From the NCBI GenBank assembly GCA_023135165.1, contig JAGLTS010000045.1, forward strand, positions 1 through 64,000: a DNA stretch of 64,000 bases. The letters are read 5' to 3'. Below are positions 17,341 to 26,407 of the stretch, piece by piece. Source of the stretch: Phycisphaerales bacterium. GTDB taxonomy: Bacteria; Planctomycetota; Phycisphaerae; Phycisphaerales; JAGLTS01. Below the pieces are notes generated by a model, which worked only from the letters and a program-made list of their open reading frames with translations, ran no database searches and was not told where the DNA came from. The position numbers and the translations under genes are program-made. Numbering within the stretch: the first letter of the stretch is position 1; every line of letters begins with the position of its first letter.

Positions 17341-17556
17341 GCGCCACCGGGTCGGCCGGAACGACTACCGGCTCGGGAACACATCAGCGGATAAATACAT
17401 GGTTGACCCCCATCTGTCGGGTGGCTTGCGTTGCCGGCAAGGGTGCGGTCCCGTTTCGACAGAGGGCTTGACGAGGACGGGGAGGGCGGGCGGAGAAACG
17501 TGTCGGATACCGTTTCTTGGCTCCTCCCACATTCCCGCATCTTTTCCCCATCCGCG

Positions 17557-18333
17557 CTACACCGCCTGGTTCATGTCAACAGGGAGGCCCGCTGCCTTGA
17601 GTTCGCGCGCGAGCCGAAGGCGCCATTCTGCCTGCAATGGTACAAAGAGTACTCCCTGGTAGTCGGATGGGATGTCTACGCCTTCCTCATAGAGCGCGCA
17701 TACTCTATCGCGGCCTAGTCTTCCAAGGAAGTAGCCAAGTTCGAGAATGACGTTCTGTCGTGCTCGCGGCTCGAGCCGGTCGTGAGGTGCGCCCTTCGCG
17801 CTACCAACGTCATCCGCAGTGAGCAGAACAACCGCAAACGAGACGTCGGCATTGTCAGTGAACTTCTCGATGATCGTGCGTCCTTTGTCAGGTCGCTCGT
17901 GAAGAATCACTGGTTCCAGATTCAGCCTCTCCAGGAAACGAGCTACAGCCTCCCGCCTAGCCTCATCATGTCCGTGAACGACGAAGACGCGGCTGCCTGG
18001 GAGCACCGGCTTGCGCGAGGCGACGGCCTGCTTACGCTTGGCAGTAGTCGCAAACCTCGCCAACCAGCCCAACCGGAACCGAACTGAGCGGCGAGTCTGG
18101 GACCAAGCATTCGCGTCTTCGTAGTAGTGTCCACCCACCACAAGAACGGAGTCGGGTTGTGAGCTCCACTCTGCGGATGCGCCAGTTCCCGGGTACTGCT
18201 CATCTAGCCAAACAGCGACGTTCCGGTCCCAGTTGACGAATTCCCTATGGGCACACGTCACATCGCGTGCGTCGAGCAGACGGCGCCCCTGATCGACAAG
18301 TTCCTCGTAGGTAAACTCCTTGCGTTCGTTCAT
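17557..18333 (-). CDS. TIR-like nucleotide-binding protein (CAP12/Pycsar-effector type)
   Basis: 258 aa. The C-terminal half carries SRVFVVHGHDEARREAV, then DVSFAVVLLTADDVG, then RARQNVILELGYFLGRLGR, the pattern of the TIR-like family PF10137, whose members degrade NAD+ or respond to cyclic nucleotides in antiphage systems. The glutamate in VILELGYF is the likely catalytic residue. The N-terminal 115 residues are an unrecognised sensor or scaffold. No nucleotide cyclase lies next to it, so it may act alone or with a distant partner. ATG 18333 (MNERKEFTYEEL) is preferred over the track's 18369. It lies 8 bp after a GTTAGGC site and next to an integron-type integrase remnant. Confidence 0.8.
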   Translation of the reverse strand: MNERKEFTYEELVDQGRRLLDARDVTCAHREFVNWDRNVAVWLDEQYPGTGASAEWSSQPDSVLVVGGHYYEDANAWSQTRRSVRFRLGWLARFATTAKRKQAVASRKPVLPGSRVFVVHGHDEARREAVARFLERLNLEPVILHERPDKGRTIIEKFTDNADVSFAVVLLTADDVGSAKGAPHDRLEPRARQNVILELGYFLGRLGRDRVCALYEEGVDIPSDYQGVLFVPLQAEWRLRLARELKAAGLPVDMNQAV

Positions 18334-18341
18334 CCTAGTCC

Positions 18342-18348
18342 GCCTAAC
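18342..18348 (-). other. Candidate integron recombination core site GTTAGGC
   Basis: On the minus strand GTTAGGC fits the GTTRRRY core at which integron cassettes join. It lies 8 bp upstream of the TIR-like gene start, where a cassette boundary is expected, and about 100 bp beyond the inferred end of the integrase remnant. The 7-mer is short and could be chance; no complete attC was found on the other side of the gene. Confidence 0.35.
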
Positions 18349-18447
18349 AACAACCAGAGTGACCCACATAAGATGCAGATGCCGTGTTCCTTATCTGTAC
18401 AAGATGCCTTCAAATGGCCTGACGAAGGCACGACGAAGTCTGGTCCC

Positions 18448-18787
18448 TCAGTGATGATCTGCTCGACTAGGTAGTTGTCCCGGTATGTCATGCGGATCAG
18501 CATGAGAGCCTTCCTCACAGAGTCTCACTGCGGGGCTGCGAACGCCCGACGGGCCACGATCCAGGACATAGGTAGATCATCGTTGTCTTGACGTCCTTAT
18601 GTCTCAGGAGTTCCTGAACCGTTCGGATATCGTAACCGCCTTCGAGCAAGTGCGCTGCAAAGGAATGCCGGAACGTGTGGCGGGCGGCGCGTTTCGTCAA
18701 ACCCGCCTTGGTGACGGCGGCCCTGACGGCTTTCTGAACCGGCGAGTCGTCACTGTGGTGGGTGGATGCACGGTGCACGCGGCGGTT
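18448..18787 (-). pseudogene. Integron-type tyrosine integrase remnant, C-terminal part, frameshifted
   Basis: The C-terminal catalytic domain only: [20 protein letters not shown], then [12 protein letters not shown] (HxxR), [14 protein letters not shown] and TTMIY (nucleophile Tyr). '[20 protein letters not shown]' is the pattern of integron integrases. An in-frame TGA at about 18788 cuts off everything upstream. After TTMIY the frame reads nonsense (LCPGSWPVG), but the +1 frame continues [17 protein letters not shown], which matches the expected 'THVLNRGP.GVRSP'. The sequence is explained by loss of two bases in TAC(AC)CTAT. The shifted frame stops near 18448. Confidence 0.75.
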
Positions 18788-18798
18788 TCACGACTGGG

Positions 18799-18824
18799 GG
18801 AACCCGGCCAAGATGGCCGGGCTC
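18799..18824 (+). repeat. REP-like hairpin, type 2, at the broken end of the integrase remnant
   Basis: 8-bp perfect stem CCCGGCCA / TGGCCGGG with loop AGA, head GGAA, tail CTC. Head and tail match the element at 2184-2209, with a different but still paired stem. It lies immediately beyond the point where integrase similarity stops. Confidence 0.5.
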
Positions 18825-19049
18825 TGTGGGGAGCTGTGCGGATGTGGGTTGCTCGTCTGTGCGCGGCGAGGACGGGGAAGCAGCACCGCCCAAGCGATCT
18901 TCACATCCCAATACGGCCGGTCCGGACGCGGCACAGATTCCCCAGGGGAAACCGAGCCGGGGAGAACCGCGACCGCTATCCTTGCGGAGAAGTTGACACG
19001 CTGCGACCATCCGGCTCGCATCTTGCTTGAACCCAACAGGAGACCTCCG

Positions 19050-20135
19050 ATGCTTCGCCGCACCGCCTTCACCTTTGCACTGCTGCTCGCCTCGACCACA
19101 TTCGGTCAAACGGATGCGTTCAAGTCGCTCACCATCGGCGACCCCGCACCGTCCATCGACATCGCACACTGGGTCACAGGCGAACCCGTCAAGGAGTTGG
19201 AGAGCGGCCGTGTTTATATCATCGAGTTCTGGTCGACGCGGTGTGGCCCGTGCCTGCGGAGCATGCCGCACATCAGCGAAGTCCAGCAGCACTACGGAGA
19301 CAAGGTCACCGTCATCAGCGTGAGCGATGAGGATCTCGCGACCGTCACGGGATTCCTGGCAAAAGACCATCCGGATGGCGGACTGTGGGCGGACATCATC
19401 AAGTACCGGCTCACCACCGACCCGGACCAGTCGGTGAAGAACGACTACTTCCGCGCAGCCGGCCAGCGCGGCATTCCCACCGCGTTCATCGTCGGCAAGG
19501 ACACGCGGATCGAGTGGATCGGCCACCCGATGAGGATGGAGGAACCGCTCGAGGCGGTCGTCACCGACCAGTGGGATCGCAAGGCGTTCACTGCTGAGTG
19601 GGAGAAGAAAGCTGTTCTCGACCGTGAGATGGCGCGCATCGATCGCGTGATCCGGAAGGCCTACGGGGAACAGGATTGGGAAACCGTCATCAAGACGTTC
19701 GACGAACTCATCGTGCTCGATGAGGAGCAGTTCGGCCGATACAGAATCGACAAGATGATGCTCTTCGTGAAGCAACTGGGCGATCCGCAGCGCGCATGGG
19801 CGGTCGGCCGAGAGGCGATGGAACTGAACTGGGATGATGCGCAGATGCTCAACGGTCTGGCGTGGTCGCTCGTTGACGACACAGGGATCACCGATCCTGA
19901 TCTGCTCGCCCTGGCGATGGAAGCTGGACGACGAGCCAGCGACTTGACTGACGATGCCGATGCCTCAACGCTCGACACCGTCGCGCGCGTCTTCCTTGAG
20001 CAGGGCGCCGTCTGTACCGCGATCGTCTGGCAGGAAAGAGCTGTCAAGCACGCGCAGACCGAGCGGGAGCGCGATGCGCTCGGCGCAACGCTCAAAAAGT
20101 ACCAGGACGCTGCGGATGAACGATCTGATACCTGA
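19050..20135 (+). CDS. Exported TlpA-like thioredoxin-fold protein with helical C-terminal domain
   Basis: 361 aa with a signal peptide (LRRTAFTFALLLASTTFGQ). A TlpA/AhpC-type domain follows: LTIGDPAPSIDIAHWV, the redox motif WSTRCGPCLRSMP (CGPC), and the cis-Pro loop RGIPTAFIVGKD. From about residue 185 the protein is alpha-helical and TPR-like (WETVIKTFDELIVLDEEQ). It probably reduces disulfides in the periplasm. AGGAGA precedes ATG 19050; the track start at 18762 reads through the integrase fragment region and is wrong. Confidence 0.85.
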   Translation: MLRRTAFTFALLLASTTFGQTDAFKSLTIGDPAPSIDIAHWVTGEPVKELESGRVYIIEFWSTRCGPCLRSMPHISEVQQHYGDKVTVISVSDEDLATVTGFLAKDHPDGGLWADIIKYRLTTDPDQSVKNDYFRAAGQRGIPTAFIVGKDTRIEWIGHPMRMEEPLEAVVTDQWDRKAFTAEWEKKAVLDREMARIDRVIRKAYGEQDWETVIKTFDELIVLDEEQFGRYRIDKMMLFVKQLGDPQRAWAVGREAMELNWDDAQMLNGLAWSLVDDTGITDPDLLALAMEAGRRASDLTDDADASTLDTVARVFLEQGAVCTAIVWQERAVKHAQTERERDALGATLKKYQDAADERSDT

Positions 20136-20141
20136 CATTTC

Positions 20142-20170
20142 AGATTTGAGATTTGAGATCTCAGATCATC
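20142..20170 (+). terminator. Palindromic AT-rich terminator between convergent genes
   Basis: TGAGATCTCA is a perfect 10-bp palindrome extended by near-matches (GATT/GATC), and is preceded by GATTTGA repeated in tandem. It lies between the stops of the TlpA-like gene and asnB, overlapping the asnB stop, and is much more AT-rich than its surroundings. Confidence 0.4.
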
Positions 20171-22082
20171 TCTTACCGAGGATGAATTCCAGTTCAGGCT
20201 GAAGCTGCGCTAGTCCTGCGCGATCGCCGCAGCGCTCCAGAAGCCCGACCTGCGCGAGTCGCCAGCACTGGTTGAAGTTCAGTTCGTCAAAGCCTGCTTC
20301 AAGGGCGGGGAAGAGCCTGCGCAACATCGGCGATTCAAACGCCAGCTTCCGCGCCAGCGGTCGCAGCCATCGGTACTTGGACTGATCGGTGTTCCAGAAC
20401 CCCCGCTTGCGCGTCGTCCAGCGCACCTCATCCGGCACGTGTGGAATCATCACACGGAAGGGGTACTTGAGATACCCATCTCGAATGAGTAGCTCCGGCG
20501 ACAACCTGGATACATAGTCGATCAGAACGCGATCGACATAGGGTACGCGACACTCCAAGCCGAACCACATGCCGAGTCGGTCTTCTTGACGGAGCAGGTA
20601 CTGCATCTCAGCGCGGAAGTACTCGCGCTGCCGGAACAGCCGCCAGTCACCGCCGCCGAACAGGTAATACCGTACTTCCGGGAGCGCCTTGATCTCGTCC
20701 GTCGGGACGCCGAGGAAACCGACGCCGCCGGACACCGCATCAACCCAATCGTCGAGATCGTGGAATCGGCGATCGAACATCGCAGCGAGTTCAGGCTTGA
20801 AGGGCAGGCGTTCCGCACGCAGGCGCGTGAGCCGATCGACATCCAACCCTCGCCTGGCCAACTCACGGATCAGCACCGGCCAATACCACGTGTAACCCGA
20901 GAGCAGCTCATCACCACCCTGCCCGTCGAGGACCACCGTCGCCCCGCTCGCCGTGATGTGTCGAAGCAACAGGTACTGATTGATCGGCCCGATGGCGTGG
21001 TTTGGCTCTTCGTATGCGACCGCCATCTCCAAAACATCGAATGGGTCGATCGTGTCGCTACATTCGAAGACGTGATGCGGCAGCTTCGCCTTTTCAGCGA
21101 CGAGCGCCGCCAGGCCGATCTCCGAATCGGGCGCCTCGGCACTGCACATCGTGAACGTCGAGAACTCCTGACCGGCCAGATCGAGGTTCTCGCCGATCAG
21201 CCAGGCGAGATTCGTCGAGTCAAGCCCGCCACTCAGGCATGTGGCGATTCGCCTGCTCGACCGCAGATGAAGTTGCACGCTCGCCTCAACTTCCGCGCGG
21301 AGATCGTGGATCGCGACGTCGCCATCCAGGTCGCCGATCGGGTCGGGCAACTCATAATAAGACCGGATCTCGATGCCGGTCGGGCTCGCCTTGAGGATCG
21401 TACCGGGTGGGAGCGCATGCACATCCTCGTAGAACGTCTCGGTCGGGCCGAACTTGTTAACCGCAGCGGCGACGGAGGCGAGCACTGATGTCTCGCGCAG
21501 TCGGCGGGGAACGCCCGCTGCATGCAAGGCGCGTATCTCGGATGTAATCATCAAGCTCGCGCCGTGCTCCGCCCAGTACACCGGTTTGATGCCGAACGGA
21601 TCACGCACCGCCCATAGCGTTCGTCTCGCAGTGTCGATGATGACGAACGCGAACATGCCGCGGAGCATGTGAACGCAGTCCGGGCCGTCGCGCTTCCACA
21701 GTTCCAGCAGAACCTCTGTGTCGGACTTGGAACGAAAGACCGTGCCCTGGGCTTCCAGTTCAAGGCGAAGTTCGATGAAGTTGTATATCTCGCCGTTGAA
21801 GACCAGACCGAGCGTGCCCGCGATCATCGGCTGTCTGGCGGATTCGCTCGTGTCCTGGATGGCAAGCCAGTTGTGCCCCAACGCAGCCGCCGACACGTCA
21901 CGCTGCGCTACGCTGAGCGAATCAACATTCGCCGCATAGCTCGGCCGCCACTGCCCGTCGCCGTCACATAGCGCGATGCCGACACCGTCCGGCCCGCGAT
22001 GGGCTTGCGCATGCAGCATGCGCCGAACCCGGTCCGCTGGATCGGTCAGGTGCTCGCCGAAAAGGACTGCAATGCCGCACAC
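20166..22082 (-). CDS. asnB: Asparagine synthetase (glutamine-hydrolysing)
   Basis: 638 aa. The N-terminal MCGIAVLFG exposes the class II amidotransferase Cys2 nucleophile; LVFNGEIYNFIELR and RGMFAFVIID are glutaminase landmarks. The synthetase half carries the PP-loop CLSGGLDST and DGQGGDELLSGYTWYW. It converts aspartate and glutamine to asparagine with ATP, although AsnB paralogues in polysaccharide loci also amidate sugars or peptides. It starts 3 bp after the stop of an upstream methyltransferase gene, so the two are co-transcribed, which favours a surface-glycan role over housekeeping. Confidence 0.9.
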   Translation of the reverse strand: MCGIAVLFGEHLTDPADRVRRMLHAQAHRGPDGVGIALCDGDGQWRPSYAANVDSLSVAQRDVSAAALGHNWLAIQDTSESARQPMIAGTLGLVFNGEIYNFIELRLELEAQGTVFRSKSDTEVLLELWKRDGPDCVHMLRGMFAFVIIDTARRTLWAVRDPFGIKPVYWAEHGASLMITSEIRALHAAGVPRRLRETSVLASVAAAVNKFGPTETFYEDVHALPPGTILKASPTGIEIRSYYELPDPIGDLDGDVAIHDLRAEVEASVQLHLRSSRRIATCLSGGLDSTNLAWLIGENLDLAGQEFSTFTMCSAEAPDSEIGLAALVAEKAKLPHHVFECSDTIDPFDVLEMAVAYEEPNHAIGPINQYLLLRHITASGATVVLDGQGGDELLSGYTWYWPVLIRELARRGLDVDRLTRLRAERLPFKPELAAMFDRRFHDLDDWVDAVSGGVGFLGVPTDEIKALPEVRYYLFGGGDWRLFRQREYFRAEMQYLLRQEDRLGMWFGLECRVPYVDRVLIDYVSRLSPELLIRDGYLKYPFRVMIPHVPDEVRWTTRKRGFWNTDQSKYRWLRPLARKLAFESPMLRRLFPALEAGFDELNFNQCWRLAQVGLLERCGDRAGLAQLQPELEFILGKR

Positions 22083-22085
22083 AAC

Positions 22086-22916
22086 CTACTCATCCTGTTG
22101 ATGTGTCTCACTGGCCGCCGTCTCGCGCTTCCGCAGGATGTAGAAGCGATGCCCCAGCACTTTCGGATCAGAGGTAACGATCTCAAACCCAGCCGATACG
22201 ATGACATCTTCGATCATCCGCCGGCTGAACAGGTACAGGTGGTATAGCTTCCACATCATTCCCACCGTGTACTTGTAAGGCTCCGCGGGATCGTCGTGTA
22301 CCGGGGCCTTGAGCAGCAGAATGCCGCCCTGGCGCAACAGACGCACATGCTCTCGCAGGAATGCAACCGGATCGTGCGTGTGTTCGAGCACGTCGATCGA
22401 GATCATCGCGTCGAATGAAGCGTCATCGAAGAGATCACTGTCGCCCTGGATCAGTTTGACATCCGTGAGGCGGCGCATGCGCTCGATCACGCCGATGTCG
22501 AACTCCGTTCCGACAACATCGTGGCCTCGCGTCTTCAGTTCGTGCAGCAAACGCGCGTTGCCGCAACCCAGCTCGCAGATTGTGCTTGGTTCCTTGAGAA
22601 ACGGCTCGAGCGCCTTGATGAACGACGGCACGCGGTCCTTCGCATCGGCTTCGAATCGCTGCTCCAACGGCGGGCAGCCCGCCAACTCCTGCGTCGTCGT
22701 CCAGTATGTCTCGCCATATACAATGTGAAGTGATTCGCGCGTCGGGCGCTTCGTGTTCACCCATGTCCCACATGTAGGACAAATGCCCCAGCCCCAGATC
22801 GGGCCGTCGCGCAGCTCGCCGCCACAGAGACATCGCGTCACGATCTCGAAGTGAAGCCGGGGATCAACGTTTGGGTCCATTGCCATTGCGTGCACCGATG
22901 CGGCAGCAGTCATCAT
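22086..22916 (-). CDS. Class I SAM methyltransferase with N-terminal zinc ribbon
   Basis: 276 aa. An N-terminal CLCGG...CPTCG ribbon is followed by the SAM-binding motif ICELGCGNARLLHELK, acidic loop GTEFDIGVI, and DAMISIDVLEHTHDP, ending with a C-terminal helical region. This architecture is common in sugar or glycan-locus methyltransferases. It is followed by asnB after 3 bp. The start could be at 22916 or at one of the internal ATGs (22886, 22880). Substrate unknown. Confidence 0.8.
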   Translation of the reverse strand: MMTAAASVHAMAMDPNVDPRLHFEIVTRCLCGGELRDGPIWGWGICPTCGTWVNTKRPTRESLHIVYGETYWTTTQELAGCPPLEQRFEADAKDRVPSFIKALEPFLKEPSTICELGCGNARLLHELKTRGHDVVGTEFDIGVIERMRRLTDVKLIQGDSDLFDDASFDAMISIDVLEHTHDPVAFLREHVRLLRQGGILLLKAPVHDDPAEPYKYTVGMMWKLYHLYLFSRRMIEDVIVSAGFEIVTSDPKVLGHRFYILRKRETAASETHQQDE

Positions 22917-23030
22917 TCACTCGCGCCGCATTCTACACGACTGGGCTGCACGCGCCCGCGCGGGATACATATGCCGCACGAATCCGGCCAGCCGCGGCGT
23001 CTTCCTCAGCGCAGCCACATCAACGAACTG

Positions 23031-26000
23031 TCAACGATCGACAGGCCGATGCACAGGAAGCGACCTTTTCGGGAACGCCGGCCGATCCATCGGCTCGATC
23101 GGGTCCTCCTCGATTCTCCGGAGCAATTCGTCGATGGCGCGGTCGAGCTGCGGGTCGCGCCCGGCTGCGGAGTCGGCGGGGAGAATGTCCACTTCGACAT
23201 CAGGCACGACGCCTGTGTTCTCAAGACCCCAGCCTCGCACCGGCTCCCACCACGCGAACTCAGGTTGGCTGCACATTCCGCCGTCGATGAACGCCTTGTC
23301 CGCGCGCATGCCGCAGACGCCACCCCATGTCCGTGTCCCAATCACCGGGCCGAGTTTCCTAATCTTGAAACTCTCCGGGAAGATGTCGCCGTCGGAACCC
23401 GCGAAGTAGTTGATGAGGACCGCCTTGTGCCCGCGATGAACACGCTCCGGATAGGTGAAGCCTTGGCCCCGGCGAACATGGTCGGATGCCCACAGTGTGC
23501 GTGCGAGCCTTTCAATGATCATCCCAGAGACGAAGCCGCCTCCGTTGTAACGAACGTCAATGATGAGGCCGTCCTTGTTAATCTGCGGGTAGTAGCCCTT
23601 GACGAACGCGATGAGACCGTCACTGTCCATGTCCGGCAAGTGGATGTAGCCGATCTTTCCATCCGATCGCGCATCGACCCACTCACGCCGCTGCCTGCAC
23701 CAGTCTCGGTAGCGGAGTTGTCGTTCACTCACCAGCGCTTCAATCTGGATGTCACGGGCGTCGGACCGGTCCGGCATGGAGCCGATGGTGAGCAACACCT
23801 GCGCGCCTGCCAGATCCGCGAGACGTTCGTATACATTGTCAACGGCGCTCAAGGCATGACCGTTGATCGCGAAGAGGTAGTCGCCGTCGCTCACGCGCGT
23901 GTGCGACACCGTCAGCGGCGCGGGCGTATCGGTTTCCCATACCTCCGGCTGAAGGATGCGAGTGAAACGATATGCATCCGCATCAGGCGCGGGTTCGAGA
24001 TCCGCGCCGAGCAGGCCGACGCCGATGGAGTCCGCGTCTTCCGTATCACCACCCCAGATGTATGTGTGCGATGTACCAAGCTCGCCGATGACTTGGCCGA
24101 CGAGATCGTTCAGTTCGCTGCGCGTACTGATGCGTGGTAGCAGCGGCGCGTACTGATCCCGCACGTGCTTCCAGTCGAGTCCCGCCATGTTCGGCGCCCA
24201 GTAGAAGTCACGCTCCAGCCGCCACGCTTCATGGAAGATCTGCGACCACTCCTGTTGCGGATTGACCGCCACACGCAGTTGAGTCGGGTCGATCGTTTCG
24301 TCCGGTTCATCGGGCGAGGCATCGGTGGATGCGATTTCGATCTCGTCGCCGATCCGATACGCAATGGTCGAGCCGTCGCCGCTGATCGTATAGTCGCGGA
24401 TCATGTCGAGAAAGACGGTTTCCTCTCGCTCAGCGAAATCATAGACGTGCAGCGTTGTGCGCGGTTCGATGTCTTCTTCACCCCACACCTCGTCGAGCAT
24501 GCCTTCAATCGGCCGGCTGCCGTAGAAGATGCGCCCGTCCACAGCCGACAACGTGCGGTAGTTCCCAGGCTCGACGGGAAGCTCAACGACGCGCCGCTCG
24601 ATGCCGTCAAAGTCGATGACGACTTCCGGGATCTCATCACCATCCATCTCGAACTCATCTTCGACATACTCGTTCGACGCTCGGTCATCACGCTCACGCA
24701 CCTCATCGGGCAAGAGCGGCGACAGCCCGTCGGCACGCAATATGACGACGCATGGCACGATCGAGCGCGTCACGATGTGCTCGAAATCCAAGTCGCATAG
24801 GATCGGGTTGTACGAGCGGCTTGACAGGAAGTACAGATACTCGCCCGCGGGATCCCAGACCGGATCACTGTCACCCGTGTAGCGAGTCGTGATTGCGTGC
24901 GACTCGCCCATCGCGATGTCATAGATGAAGATCGACTTGTCCATCGACCATGCTTTGTAAGGCACGGTGTACGCGAGGTATCGGCTGTCCGGCGAGAAGC
25001 TGTACTGTTCGATCTCCCAACCGGCGTCGGTGTCAATCACAGTCGTCTCGCCCGACTCGACATCGACGATGCGCAGCGTGAACTCAAGATCGCTATATGC
25101 GATCATCGACCCATCAGGCGACCAGATCGGATCAAAGGTCCAGCCCTTGTTCTCGTGCGTGAGGATGCGATGCGGCTCGTGCCCCGCGCTGCCAAAGATC
25201 GCGATCTCCTGCTCGCCCGTTTCGTCGGTGATGCACGCGATGCGTTCGCCGTCAGGTGAAAAGACGGGTGATCGTTCGCGCACACCGGACGACTCGGTCA
25301 GGGCGATCGTGCGCCCGCCCGCGACGGGAAGCGTCCACATCTCTCCGCGCGATGAAACGGCGAGACGGGACCCATCCTCGTTGAGGGCGTAGACAACGGG
25401 TGTTTCTGTAGCATCCTCGAAACGCAGCCGGCGATGGACACGGTCCGTCGGCAATGTGATGTCGATGCGCTCATCCACGCCGGTCCGCACATCAAGAAGA
25501 CGTAGATCCCCTGCGTACATGTACACGATGCGCCCGTCGTGCATGTCCGGCCAGCGAGCATCATATTCGCTATGAAACGTGTGCTGTGCGGCGTCCGAGC
25601 CATCCGGTCCAATCGAGTGGATGTTGAGTCGCCCATCGCGATCGGAGAGGAAGTACACACGGCCGTCGAACCACATTGGAAAGCGGTCCGTGCCGTCGAA
25701 GTCGGTCAGCCTAGTGAACGAATGCTGTTCGAGGTCGCCGATCCAGATGTCCTGGGCGGTCCCGCCGCGATAGCGCTTCCAGGTATTGAACTCGCGCGAC
25801 AGCCGATTGAATGCGATGTATCGGCCGTCGGGTGAGAAGGATGCGAGCGACGCCAGACCGACCTCGATGATGTGTGGATACCCGCCGGTCACGGGCACCT
25901 CGAAGAGGCGGCGTTCGGCGCGCTGGCCGGATGATCGGCGCGACCGGAAAACGATGCTGCGACCACTCGGCCGCCAGGCGACCACCTCGTCGCGCCCGGG

Positions 26001-26309
26001 GTGGAACGTCAATCGTTGCGGCTCCCCGCCGGTCGCGGGCATGACATAGACATCAACATTGCCGCCGTACTCACCGGAGAAGGCGAGCCATCTTCCATCC
26101 GGACTGAACTTGGGGAACGCTTCATTCCCATCGTGCGTTGTGAGCCGCATCGCCGACCCGCCGGTGATCGGCACGCGCCACAGATCACCTTCCGCGGCAA
26201 AAACCACCGTGTCGCCGTGTATGGCTGGGAAACGGTAGTAACCGACGACATCAGCCCGGACGGGAGAGACAAGAAGGAGCGCAAGGAATACAAGACGCAT
26301 CATGGGCAT
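23031..26309 (-). CDS. Exported tricorn-like protease, S41 family
   Basis: 1092 aa with a signal peptide (MMRLVFLALLLVSPVRA). Residues 18-600 are tandem beta-propeller repeats with many 'SPDG.R/WLAF' blades (FSPDGRWLAFSGEYGG). A C1 helical domain and a PDZ-like segment follow, then the S41 core: GELGTSHTYIWGGD (His region) and FAGSDGDIFPESFKI, where GSDG bears the nucleophilic serine. Tricorn degrades oligopeptides; the bacterial exported form presumably processes peptides in the periplasm. The start at 26309 has GAGG 6 nt upstream. It is the last gene of the minus-strand block from 38.4 kb downwards. Confidence 0.92.
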   Translation of the reverse strand: MPMMRLVFLALLLVSPVRADVVGYYRFPAIHGDTVVFAAEGDLWRVPITGGSAMRLTTHDGNEAFPKFSPDGRWLAFSGEYGGNVDVYVMPATGGEPQRLTFHPGRDEVVAWRPSGRSIVFRSRRSSGQRAERRLFEVPVTGGYPHIIEVGLASLASFSPDGRYIAFNRLSREFNTWKRYRGGTAQDIWIGDLEQHSFTRLTDFDGTDRFPMWFDGRVYFLSDRDGRLNIHSIGPDGSDAAQHTFHSEYDARWPDMHDGRIVYMYAGDLRLLDVRTGVDERIDITLPTDRVHRRLRFEDATETPVVYALNEDGSRLAVSSRGEMWTLPVAGGRTIALTESSGVRERSPVFSPDGERIACITDETGEQEIAIFGSAGHEPHRILTHENKGWTFDPIWSPDGSMIAYSDLEFTLRIVDVESGETTVIDTDAGWEIEQYSFSPDSRYLAYTVPYKAWSMDKSIFIYDIAMGESHAITTRYTGDSDPVWDPAGEYLYFLSSRSYNPILCDLDFEHIVTRSIVPCVVILRADGLSPLLPDEVRERDDRASNEYVEDEFEMDGDEIPEVVIDFDGIERRVVELPVEPGNYRTLSAVDGRIFYGSRPIEGMLDEVWGEEDIEPRTTLHVYDFAEREETVFLDMIRDYTISGDGSTIAYRIGDEIEIASTDASPDEPDETIDPTQLRVAVNPQQEWSQIFHEAWRLERDFYWAPNMAGLDWKHVRDQYAPLLPRISTRSELNDLVGQVIGELGTSHTYIWGGDTEDADSIGVGLLGADLEPAPDADAYRFTRILQPEVWETDTPAPLTVSHTRVSDGDYLFAINGHALSAVDNVYERLADLAGAQVLLTIGSMPDRSDARDIQIEALVSERQLRYRDWCRQRREWVDARSDGKIGYIHLPDMDSDGLIAFVKGYYPQINKDGLIIDVRYNGGGFVSGMIIERLARTLWASDHVRRGQGFTYPERVHRGHKAVLINYFAGSDGDIFPESFKIRKLGPVIGTRTWGGVCGMRADKAFIDGGMCSQPEFAWWEPVRGWGLENTGVVPDVEVDILPADSAAGRDPQLDRAIDELLRRIEEDPIEPMDRPAFPKRSLPVHRPVDR

Positions 26310-26407
26310 GGGACACCTCGGTTTCACAGTAACCACAACAGTGTACCGGCGAACAATGGCATGGTGTGCATCTCGCTCCGCTGCGCATCGCGGCGAAACG
26401 GCGACGG

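Noticed and set aside
17341-17556. attC site downstream of the TIR-like gene
   Set aside because: No RYYYAAC...GTTRRRY pair with foldable arms was found by eye.
22851-24140. 429-aa + strand ORF opposite the tricorn-like gene
   Set aside because: Shadow frame; the minus strand carries an unmistakable S41/tricorn protein.
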